A stretch of 64,000 nucleotides of DNA from Ailanthus altissimus. Its lineage: Eukaryota > Streptophyta > Magnoliopsida > Sapindales > Simaroubaceae. The DNA lies in NCBI GenBank assembly GCA_946807835.1, contig OX327711.1, positions 16,775,501 to 16,839,500 of the forward strand, written 5' to 3'. This document shows positions 10,289 through 19,898 of this stretch, piece after piece. Below the pieces are notes generated by a model. The model saw only the letters and a program-made list of their open reading frames with translations, did not search any database and was not told the DNA's origin. The translations under genes and the position numbers were made by a program. Position 1 is the first letter of the stretch. Every line of letters begins with the position of its first letter.

Positions 10289-13139
10289 TGTAGTAACCAG
10301 TATCCACGACTGGTAAGAATAAGTATTTATATATGTATAAATATACGTATTTTATTTGTATGTTGGTGATACTTGAATTATATATTGTTATTAGTAATAT
10401 TTTTATAGGTTAAGGATATACGATTAGTATTGGGTTTATTTGTATGACTTTAGATTTATTTTAGGGACCAAATTGTTATACTTTGAAAGTTTTAGGGGTG
10501 AATTCGTAAATACCAAAAATTAACCACTTAGTATAAAAATACACTTTTAAAAACCCTAATTCTCTCATTTTGGTCGAGCTACCCATTTTTAGAGAGAGAA
10601 GAGAGAAATAAAGGAGAGAGAAAGAGAAGAAGAAGAAGAAAAAGAAGAAGAAATTGGAATTTTGGATCTTTAGAGGTATATCACAACTAATTATCAATTT
10701 ATTGGCGTTAATTAAGTTAATTTCTTTAAGTTTTTATTTCTGGAAATATGTATAATTAAGGATTTGATGTGTATTTCGTTTGATGTTGTGAGAATTGATG
10801 ATGATCTATAAGATAGTTTGATAAATCATGATGAATTATGGAATTTCTGCTGGATAACCTCTTGATCTAGGAAATTTATAAATTGTTGTGATTCGATTCT
10901 GGTTTTGAATTTTGAGTATATGAAATTAGACATGTTTAGGATCATCTGAGACTTTGAATCGACTGAAAATCTCAGAAATTGAATTTGTAGTGAATTTACC
11001 AAAATGACCCTGGAATTCTGGAAATTTCCTGTGTAAACAGTATGATACAGTGGAAAATAATTTTTGACCTGCTGAATGATCTTTAAAAATTACGAATTTG
11101 TGGAATATGATAATTTTATATGTCTAATATGATATACTCGGAATTGAGAATTTGGATCAATGTGGTTGAAGTGTTATGAATTTCTAAAGTGTATCAGCTC
11201 ATTGTAGTATTTGATTAACAGATTTTTAAAGTTATGAAATAAAATAGTTTTAAAATACTTTTGGCAGTTATTTGGAAGCCAAATATTTATCATGGACTGA
11301 GATATGTGTCAAGAGTAATTATGTGGTAGTTTTATAATTTTTGAGTTAGTATATGATTTTATAAAATTGGGAGATTGAATACTGTTCAGTAAGTATCTTG
11401 ATCCTGTCAGGTTTGTAGTTTGGATTCGATGGTGTGTATGGAATGGATTGTGTAGGAATTTTGATATAATATTCATATATAAGAAGTATATATGAGTCAA
11501 GAATGATATATTCTGATTTCGGAGTAATTGGACATCATTTGATGTATTAGAAATTTTTGTTAAGTGTAAGTGGTCAGAATGACAGGTTTTGAGAAACCAA
11601 ATATTTAGACCAATTTGATGTGATAAATGCATTGTGTATAATTTTGTAAGCTATTTAAAGTATTTTGTGTGAATTGTGAGGCTTATAAAAGGATTAATCT
11701 CCATTGATAGGTTAAGGAGATTTAAGCCTTGTAGCTGAAAGTGTTAAGAGGTAAGTATACTAGACTTACTACTGGAATCACAATAAACATAATAATTGTT
11801 TTGTATGATTTTGTAAATGGGGTTAAGAATATGTTTATGATATGTCAAAGTATATTTTGATATGAAATGTGAATATATGTTTATGAATGTGAGCATTGAC
11901 ATTGAGCATGGACATACATGTGTTTTTTTGAAAGTGAGCTTTCCAAAATAAGATGCGTTTAACAAAGAAAGCTTTTGAAGTGTAATATGTCCATGAGAAA
12001 TATTTTGTGATTTGAGGGTACTTGAACTCACTGTTAACTTAGTAGGCATTTTATGTGATTTGTGGAGCCTTTATGTGTGGCCTTTCCTTCGGGATTGGTA
12101 TATGTTATGTGTTCCGTATGTAGGGAGGATCCTATTGGTACCTAAAGGAAGTGTGAGTCATCACATTCGTGTGGTGGCGTATTGGTACATGTGAGAGGAC
12201 TCACCGATGATCAGGGTGAGGGTTTGGCTTTTACCTTCGGGCATAAGCGTTATATATGTGTGATTAAAGACCTCACTTGTACTATTCCTCTCATACGGTA
12301 TGTCACCTACGAGTGACATTTGGCTCATTATGTGATATGTGATATGTAAGTCCTACTAAGTAGTAGTCGAGTAATGGTATTCCTATTATGTGTTTTGAAA
12401 GAATGTGTAAGCGCTTACATGATATGTGATTTGATAAGATTATGATTTTGATTGATCACAGCATATCATACATATGCATTGTGTACATATATGTATTTGT
12501 ATTTGATATATGAAAAACTAGTATGCTTACTGAGTTTTATACTCATTATAGTTTATGGTGATTTCAGGTAAATAAGGTACATGTGTGCATAGCGGATTTG
12601 GCAAGGCTTCTGCTGTTCCTTGGGTTCCCTAAGTTGTTAGGTTGCTAAGTGTTTTATTTGGGGACACGTGGGATAAGATATTTGATTTGTCCCTAGTGAA
12701 TAAATACCTATGTATTATTTTATTGTGTGGTTGGATTTAGTTTAAGTTTCACCAAGTGTAGTAATGGATTGATTTTAAGTAAGAATTTGCAATGGATATA
12801 TTCTGGGCTCCCGGTAACAAAGTTGCTACTGGTGACGTAGTAGAGTGTTAATCTCTGAGAAAACTCTGCGTATCTCCGGTTTAATAATTGTCCCAGTCAT
12901 AATTCAATTGCTATAATTCTGAAAGAAATTGAAATGAATGTTTAAATATTGTCAAGAGAAGTTTATATTTATATGTTAGGTTATGGTTGATTTTAGTGTT
13001 GAACTTACTAGCAACTTGCTAAGGATTTCTGTGTTGAATGAAAGTTGAAAATTTTGTGTAATATTATTTATGAGTGCACATGCAGTGAATGAATGTAAGT
13101 GATGTCGTGTGTCGGATCTTTTGGGTCTGGGGCGTGACA
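10289..13139 (+). repeat. 5' LTR of element C
   Basis: 2851 bp, begins tgtagtaacc and ends gggcgtgaca. It contains a GA-rich run (10591-10652) followed by many short A/T-rich stretches; no gene is supported within it. Its apparent identity with 16980-19830 implies a very recent insertion. Confidence 0.95.
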
Positions 13140-13584
13140 GCTTTTATTGGTATCAGAGCTAAGATATGATTCTGTAGACTTTTAAGTGTCGAGTCAAGGG
13201 AACCGAGCAGATGCCAAATCCTTAGGATTGTATTTGTAGCTTTGTTGTGTAAAAGTTTGACATATTCCTTAAATTTTGTATGATTTTGTGAAGATGACAC
13301 AGTATCCAAGAGCTGCTAAGATTGTTGTTGTTGTGGATAATGGTACCTTGTGGATCTTAATGTTACCATTTAGATTTTCTTTTAAGTTATGACTAATATG
13401 CTTAGTAAGAGTGATGTTGAATATCTTATAATGATAATTTTCATGTGATAGAGCAAATTGAGATAATTTTCTCAATGACAAAATATAGAGAAGTAGAGTA
13501 TTGAAGACATCAATTGAAACAACTTTTATTGAAAAGGAAAACAACAACACAACAACAATAGCAGCAACAATAATACAGTAGAGG
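13140..13584 (+). other. Internal leader of element C with vestigial frame
   Basis: After the primer site a 32-codon frame opens at ATG 13294 (MTQYPRAAKIV...) and closes at a stop. It may be a trace of gag but is too short to classify. An AAC/CAA-rich stretch at about 13540-13572 precedes the LOG stop codon. No other gene seen. Confidence 0.4.
13148..13160 (+). other. Primer-binding site of element C (initiator tRNA-Met)
   Basis: tggtatcagagct, eight bases inside the 5' LTR. This is the complement of the 3' end of plant initiator tRNA-Met, the commonest primer of plant LTR elements. It fixes the element's transcription direction as plus. Confidence 0.9.
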
Positions 13585-14238
13585 CTACGGAGTGAGATTT
13601 AAGTCTATTTTGCGCTTCTTCTGACTGTCATAAGTAGACCAGTCTAACTGATGCAATGTTGGATTAGACAGAGGAATAAAAGACTGCAATTGATCAATCA
13701 GTTGATCAGCAGTTGGAGCAGAAATAAGAATTCGTCGTGCTAGAAGTGGGATGAATTGTGTTCCCACTACATAGTCAAGAAAAGATATCAACCCGTCGTA
13801 AAAACCATTAACATTTAACAAACCAATGGGTTTTTGGTGGATTTGTAATTGTGCCCATGAGACAATTTGAAAAATTTCCTCCAAGGTCCCGAAACCTCCT
13901 GGTAGAGCTATGAAAGCATCCGCATGCCTAAGCATTTGAGCCATTCGCTCGTGCATAGATGAGACTTGTAACTCATCCCCAATTGTTTTTCCTACAACAT
14001 TTTCAATAGCTAGAGGTTTTGGAATGATACCCAAAACTCGACTACCTTTATTGTGTGCAGCTTTTGCCACAGACCCCATTAACCCTCGGTTACCTCCTCC
14101 ATATACTAAATGTATATTTCGCTCAGCTAATACCTTACCAAGATTTTCTGCAACTTTTGTAAACTCTTCAGTATTCCCAGGGTTGGATCCACAAAAGACA
14201 CAAATTTTTGTGAATCGACGAGCTGAGGTTTCCTCCAT
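13585..14238 (-). CDS. LOG: Cytokinin riboside 5'-monophosphate phosphoribohydrolase (LOG), intronless, inside retroelement C
   Basis: LOG enzymes cleave cytokinin riboside 5'-monophosphates to the active free base plus ribose 5-phosphate in one cytosolic step. The 217-residue frame starts at ATG 14238; an in-frame GTG four codons upstream is not the start. Seen: KICVFCGSNPGN (11-22), LVYGGGNRGLMG (44-55), VLGIIPKPL (68-76), MHERMAQM (95-102), the signature PGGFGTLEE (113-121), and GLLNVNGFYDGLISFLD. Length matches the family. The family motif MHxRKxxM keeps its Arg (residue 98) but Lys 99 is Met. Plant LOG genes normally contain several introns; this copy has none, so it probably derives from a spliced transcript captured by element C. 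It is antisense to the element and has a TATA box 60 bp upstream. No frameshift or stop. Whether it is expressed is unknown. Confidence 0.93.
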   Translation of the reverse strand: MEETSARRFTKICVFCGSNPGNTEEFTKVAENLGKVLAERNIHLVYGGGNRGLMGSVAKAAHNKGSRVLGIIPKPLAIENVVGKTIGDELQVSSMHERMAQMLRHADAFIALPGGFGTLEEIFQIVSWAQLQIHQKPIGLLNVNGFYDGLISFLDYVVGTQFIPLLARRILISAPTADQLIDQLQSFIPLSNPTLHQLDWSTYDSQKKRKIDLNLTP

Positions 14239-14297
14239 TGTTATGCTCACCCTAATCTTTGAATATTTTTGAGTTTGTATAAGGATGCAATAATAAT

Positions 14298-14305
14298 GTA
14301 TTTAT
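14298..14305 (-). promoter_or_regulatory. TATA box of the captured LOG gene
   Basis: Minus strand reads tataaata, flanked as ctctataaatac, about 60 bp before ATG 14238. It is an ideal plant TATA sequence at a plausible distance, so the retrogene may own a promoter rather than rely on LTR transcription, which would be antisense. Confidence 0.55.
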
Positions 14306-14835
14306 AGAGAAACAAATTGATAATAGCTGTGGAGCATATGTGTAAGTATGTTCAAGTATATATTTTTCTCGATTCTTGTGAGGTAAAACAAAAAAAAAAA
14401 GAATGAGTTTTACTTTATCATTTTATAAGGGACAATAGGTCGCAAAATCTTGAATAAATATATGTTGATATGTAAGTGTGATAAAAAAATTGTGTCAGAA
14501 GTGTGATAAGTTAGGTAAGATAATTAAGAAAAGTCAATAAAGGCCTATTTCATGGATTTAGGGACTTAGCCATTTTGGCACTAATGGTCGACAATACATC
14601 AATGACTTGAATACTTTTTGAGCTAACAATTGGACTTTGGACATGAGGCCAAATTAACTTTATTAATTACAAAGATTTTGTGGTCTTAACATTAATTTTT
14701 GGCCGATAGATTAAAAGCAGATATGAAGAAAGATAAAGCACACTTGACATAAAGATAAAGCAGTAATCAGTCTCTCTTTGATGTGATAGAGCAACACGGA
14801 TCTAGTTTCTGTGAAAATAGAAACAACAATGTAGG
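14306..14835. other. Spacer between the two cargo genes of element C
   Basis: About 530 bp, AT-rich, no coding frame. It must hold the upstream promoter region of LOG and the 3' end of the second gene, both of which read on the minus strand. Confidence 0.5.
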
Positions 14836-16029
14836 TCAAAATGAGTCTCCTTGGTCGCTTTCATCTGTGTCGTATCCGTGAGAGAGGAACTTATGGAGTT
14901 GTTGTTCCCATACATTGAATGAGGGCTCTGGTGGAGTGGAATGTGGGTCTACCATATCTTGATCTTCTCCAGGTGAGCTGGTCTGGATGAGGGATGTGCT
15001 GGCTTCCTCTTGGATTTGGGTGTCGGTTGGATAAGGTTGGGAGTCTTGAAAGAGGGATAAGTCAAGATTGGGTTGGTGTTGGTCAAGTTCTGTCGGGACA
15101 ACTGGCTGAGATTGAGTAGGTTCTGTCGGGACAACTGGCTGAGATTGGGTAGGTTCTGTCGGGACAGTTAGCTGAGGCCATTGGTGAAGGTTATTCATTG
15201 CTTGTCTGTATCTGGCATAATAAGTCATGTTTGGGATATGGTGATGATGAGTAGAGTAATCTGTATTTCTGATATGTGAAAGATGATATTTTTGTCTTTG
15301 TTGAAATTTGAGTATATTGGCAAAATTCAGGTCTTCTGTAAAGTCAGCTTCAACTTGTTCCCAAGGTGCAGCATCTTCTGGGGAGATCCAAACAGACGGA
15401 GGAATTATTTGATTTTCCTGAGCAAGAACTCTTTCAAGTTCTCTCTTTTGCTGAATTACTTCTTCAGGCCAGAGCTTAATTGATCCCTTTAGTGAAAGGG
15501 TAAATGTGAAGTAATCCTTAACAGTGGGGTAATAATGAATCTCGTGATCTGAAATAATCATACCCTTCCGTTGGAGAAGTAAGACTGACCAAAGATGTTG
15601 TCTGGGGACTGCAGCATTTGTGTTGTTTGCAATCATGTATTGAAATTTAGTTATCCACCATGTCTTTGGGTAAAACCATTGGAGAAAAATCAGGGCTGGA
15701 TGATCTTCATCACATTTTTCTAATTTTTGGAGGGTTCTAAGTAATGGAAATTCCATGGCAATTGTATACAGATCCAACAGGTACCATAACAAGTAAAGGA
15801 CAGGTTTGGACCATTGGGAAAATGGGAAAAAAGAGTGCAGGTGAAAGAAAGGGTATTCTAAGTTGAACAAAGGGCCACCAAGAACTGTGAGGCCGTGTTC
15901 TTGGACTGCTAAGATGGCGTAGTGTCTGATGAATTCTTTGGCACGGGAATGGAGTGTTCTGGTTTTGATTAGGTCTGGAAATTGTGGTGGAGTAAAAGGA
16001 ACAGGAGGAGTTATGATAATGGGATTCAT
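14836..16029 (-). CDS. Unidentified 397-residue protein, cargo of element C
   Basis: An intact frame that I do not recognise. An ATG at 16128 would lengthen it by 33 residues but lies upstream of the TATA box, so I choose ATG 16029 (MNPIIITPPVPFTPPQF). The N-terminal two thirds looks globular and is rich in aromatic residues (FFHLHSFFPFSQW, LYLLWYLLDLY, LIFLQWFYPKTWWITKFQY). It continues with an acidic Trp/Pro region (PPSVWISPEDAAPWEQ) and a His cluster (STHHHHIPN). The C-terminus is low-complexity: tandem VPTEPTQSQPV repeats, then Ser/Asp/Glu-rich to GYDTDESDQGDSF. No reverse transcriptase, protease, zinc knuckle or clear membrane segment. It could be an element-encoded accessory protein or a second captured host gene. 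It is co-oriented with LOG. Confidence 0.7.
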   Translation of the reverse strand: MNPIIITPPVPFTPPQFPDLIKTRTLHSRAKEFIRHYAILAVQEHGLTVLGGPLFNLEYPFFHLHSFFPFSQWSKPVLYLLWYLLDLYTIAMEFPLLRTLQKLEKCDEDHPALIFLQWFYPKTWWITKFQYMIANNTNAAVPRQHLWSVLLLQRKGMIISDHEIHYYPTVKDYFTFTLSLKGSIKLWPEEVIQQKRELERVLAQENQIIPPSVWISPEDAAPWEQVEADFTEDLNFANILKFQQRQKYHLSHIRNTDYSTHHHHIPNMTYYARYRQAMNNLHQWPQLTVPTEPTQSQPVVPTEPTQSQPVVPTELDQHQPNLDLSLFQDSQPYPTDTQIQEEASTSLIQTSSPGEDQDMVDPHSTPPEPSFNVWEQQLHKFLSHGYDTDESDQGDSF

Positions 16030-16090
16030 TATGAAGATGGTAAGAGGGTTGGTTTTCTTTATTGCTAGAAAAGTGATTATGAGGTTTAGG

Positions 16091-16099
16091 CTATTTATA
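16091..16099 (-). promoter_or_regulatory. TATA box of the unidentified cargo gene
   Basis: Minus strand tataaatag, flanked as ctctataaatag, about 62 bp before ATG 16029. The spacing is nearly the same as for LOG. It supports the downstream start choice and an independent promoter. Confidence 0.55.
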
Positions 16100-16129
16100 G
16101 AGTTTTGTGAAAGAAAATCAATAATCATT

Positions 16130-16979
16130 TTGTTCTTTCCTTTTCCGTAGATGACGTTAAAGGAATAGTTGAAAAACCATATTTGCCATCGCAGTAATTG
16201 TGCTAGTGCAATCTTTTCTGTTTGAAACTGAGCATATTAGAAAAAGCAGACATGTCAGTCTCAATGAGAAAATGATGTCCAATAAGGTGGACTATTTTTT
16301 TTTAAAGAGTTAAAGTAAGAGATATAATGTTAAAACCTATAGTTTAAGAATCAGTTGAACTAAAGGTCTTTTTATTGAAGTTGATTTTTGATCGTTTAAG
16401 ATAATGCCTTCAATATTCTGATTTGAATGACAACTTAGTTGCGTAGAAATGTTACATTTTTTTTGAATGATATCAAAGTAGTGAATGATATTATGACGTA
16501 TGAGTATATGTTGAAGGGATTAAAATTTTTAAAGGAGTTAAGAATTTTATGTGAGAGATTAGTATGGGTATTCTACATCTATATTATTCTTTAATGAATA
16601 AAAGGTGAAGTGTATAGATGCCCATTAAATATTGAATGAATGAGAGAAAAGAATAAAAATATGTGTGTATATATTTTATAAGTCCATAATGTGTGTCATG
16701 TGTTTATTTTATGGATGAATGTTTCGTACTTCTCTCATATACTAAGCTATGAGCCAACTTAGAGATAATCGAACATATGAATGACTGTTTATCAGGATTT
16801 TGGACCACAATGAGAAAATCCTATATACAAGGAAGATTGCTTTGTAAATGTTTTATGAATAAACCATATTGTTGAAAAGGAAACTTGGGAATGAGAATAA
16901 GAAATGAGATCTAAGTATCCCCATATGTTTGCTTAAGTCATGAATTTCGAGGACGAAATTCTTATAAGGAGGGGAGAAT
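16130..16979 (+). other. 3' internal region of element C with pol-end remnant and polypurine tract
   Basis: AT-rich and without an open frame. The last 40 bases read gaatttcgaggacgaaattc (16942-16961) followed by the polypurine tract aaggaggggagaa (16966-16978). This pattern is typical of the end of Ty3/Gypsy pol in plants and suggests that the interior was replaced while both termini were kept. Confidence 0.6.
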
Positions 16980-19830
16980 TGTAGTAACCAGTATCCACGA
17001 CTGGTAAGAATAAGTATTTATATATGTATAAATATACGTATTTTATTTGTATGTTGGTGATACTTGAATTATATATTGTTATTAGTAATATTTTTATAGG
17101 TTAAGGATATACGATTAGTATTGGGTTTATTTGTATGACTTTAGATTTATTTTAGGGACCAAATTGTTATACTTTGAAAGTTTTAGGGGTGAATTCGTAA
17201 ATACCAAAAATTAACCACTTAGTATAAAAATACACTTTTAAAAACCCTAATTCTCTCATTTTGGTCGAGCTACCCATTTTTAGAGAGAGAAGAGAGAAAT
17301 AAAGGAGAGAGAAAGAGAAGAAGAAGAAGAAAAAGAAGAAGAAATTGGAATTTTGGATCTTTAGAGGTATATCACAACTAATTATCAATTTATTGGCGTT
17401 AATTAAGTTAATTTCTTTAAGTTTTTATTTCTGGAAATATGTATAATTAAGGATTTGATGTGTATTTCGTTTGATGTTGTGAGAATTGATGATGATCTAT
17501 AAGATAGTTTGATAAATCATGATGAATTATGGAATTTCTGCTGGATAACCTCTTGATCTAGGAAATTTATAAATTGTTGTGATTCGATTCTGGTTTTGAA
17601 TTTTGAGTATATGAAATTAGACATGTTTAGGATCATCTGAGACTTTGAATCGACTGAAAATCTCAGAAATTGAATTTGTAGTGAATTTACCAAAATGACC
17701 CTGGAATTCTGGAAATTTCCTGTGTAAACAGTATGATACAGTGGAAAATAATTTTTGACCTGCTGAATGATCTTTAAAAATTACGAATTTGTGGAATATG
17801 ATAATTTTATATGTCTAATATGATATACTCGGAATTGAGAATTTGGATCAATGTGGTTGAAGTGTTATGAATTTCTAAAGTGTATCAGCTCATTGTAGTA
17901 TTTGATTAACAGATTTTTAAAGTTATGAAATAAAATAGTTTTAAAATACTTTTGGCAGTTATTTGGAAGCCAAATATTTATCATGGACTGAGATATGTGT
18001 CAAGAGTAATTATGTGGTAGTTTTATAATTTTTGAGTTAGTATATGATTTTATAAAATTGGGAGATTGAATACTGTTCAGTAAGTATCTTGATCCTGTCA
18101 GGTTTGTAGTTTGGATTCGATGGTGTGTATGGAATGGATTGTGTAGGAATTTTGATATAATATTCATATATAAGAAGTATATATGAGTCAAGAATGATAT
18201 ATTCTGATTTCGGAGTAATTGGACATCATTTGATGTATTAGAAATTTTTGTTAAGTGTAAGTGGTCAGAATGACAGGTTTTGAGAAACCAAATATTTAGA
18301 CCAATTTGATGTGATAAATGCATTGTGTATAATTTTGTAAGCTATTTAAAGTATTTTGTGTGAATTGTGAGGCTTATAAAAGGATTAATCTCCATTGATA
18401 GGTTAAGGAGATTTAAGCCTTGTAGCTGAAAGTGTTAAGAGGTAAGTATACTAGACTTACTACTGGAATCACAATAAACATAATAATTGTTTTGTATGAT
18501 TTTGTAAATGGGGTTAAGAATATGTTTATGATATGTCAAAGTATATTTTGATATGAAATGTGAATATATGTTTATGAATGTGAGCATTGACATTGAGCAT
18601 GGACATACATGTGTTTTTTTGAAAGTGAGCTTTCCAAAATAAGATGCGTTTAACAAAGAAAGCTTTTGAAGTGTAATATGTCCATGAGAAATATTTTGTG
18701 ATTTGAGGGTACTTGAACTCACTGTTAACTTAGTAGGCATTTTATGTGATTTGTGGAGCCTTTATGTGTGGCCTTTCCTTCGGGATTGGTATATGTTATG
18801 TGTTCCGTATGTAGGGAGGATCCTATTGGTACCTAAAGGAAGTGTGAGTCATCACATTCGTGTGGTGGCGTATTGGTACATGTGAGAGGACTCACCGATG
18901 ATCAGGGTGAGGGTTTGGCTTTTACCTTCGGGCATAAGCGTTATATATGTGTGATTAAAGACCTCACTTGTACTATTCCTCTCATACGGTATGTCACCTA
19001 CGAGTGACATTTGGCTCATTATGTGATATGTGATATGTAAGTCCTACTAAGTAGTAGTCGAGTAATGGTATTCCTATTATGTGTTTTGAAAGAATGTGTA
19101 AGCGCTTACATGATATGTGATTTGATAAGATTATGATTTTGATTGATCACAGCATATCATACATATGCATTGTGTACATATATGTATTTGTATTTGATAT
19201 ATGAAAAACTAGTATGCTTACTGAGTTTTATACTCATTATAGTTTATGGTGATTTCAGGTAAATAAGGTACATGTGTGCATAGCGGATTTGGCAAGGCTT
19301 CTGCTGTTCCTTGGGTTCCCTAAGTTGTTAGGTTGCTAAGTGTTTTATTTGGGGACACGTGGGATAAGATATTTGATTTGTCCCTAGTGAATAAATACCT
19401 ATGTATTATTTTATTGTGTGGTTGGATTTAGTTTAAGTTTCACCAAGTGTAGTAATGGATTGATTTTAAGTAAGAATTTGCAATGGATATATTCTGGGCT
19501 CCCGGTAACAAAGTTGCTACTGGTGACGTAGTAGAGTGTTAATCTCTGAGAAAACTCTGCGTATCTCCGGTTTAATAATTGTCCCAGTCATAATTCAATT
19601 GCTATAATTCTGAAAGAAATTGAAATGAATGTTTAAATATTGTCAAGAGAAGTTTATATTTATATGTTAGGTTATGGTTGATTTTAGTGTTGAACTTACT
19701 AGCAACTTGCTAAGGATTTCTGTGTTGAATGAAAGTTGAAAATTTTGTGTAATATTATTTATGAGTGCACATGCAGTGAATGAATGTAAGTGATGTCGTG
19801 TGTCGGATCTTTTGGGTCTGGGGCGTGACA
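16980..19830 (+). repeat. 3' LTR of element C
   Basis: 2851 bp, same ends and same length as the 5' LTR. The short ORFs seen in both copies are identical and have no recognisable product, so I do not call them genes. Confidence 0.95.
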
Positions 19831-19898
19831 TAACAAGTATAAGTAAATTATTGATACTATAATATTAAAACTATTCTCATCTAATAATATATAAAAAA

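Larger units (their letters stand above)
10289..19830 (+). mobile_element. Young LTR retrotransposon C carrying two antisense genes
   Basis: Complete element of 9542 bp. Two 2851-bp LTRs (TGTAGTAACC...GGGCGTGACA) lie at a constant offset of 6691 with no difference in any stretch I compared, and four ORFs inside them translate identically. A 5-bp target duplication, taaca, flanks it (10284-10288 and 19831-19835). A primer-binding site for initiator tRNA-Met follows the 5' LTR and a polypurine tract precedes the 3' LTR. The 3840-bp interior has no recognisable gag-pol. It keeps only a short frame after the primer site and a Ty3/Gypsy-like 3' end (gaatttcgaggacgaaattc, 16942-16961). Its place is taken by LOG and a second gene, both antisense. 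A non-autonomous Ty3/Gypsy derivative that depended on another element for mobility. Confidence 0.93.

Noticed and set aside
10476..10697. 73-codon minus-strand frame in the LTR, repeated at 17167-17388
   Set aside because: The frame is created by GA-rich low complexity (poly-Phe on the minus strand) and sits in both LTRs; no protein evidence.
11309..12049. 107- and 101-codon frames on the minus strand of the LTR (also at 18000-18740)
   Set aside because: No recognisable motifs. Their exact duplication only reflects LTR identity.
16029..16128. Upstream ATG extending the unknown cargo protein by 33 residues
   Set aside because: It lies 5' of the TATA box and adds a hydrophobic, low-complexity leader; ATG 16029 fits promoter spacing better.
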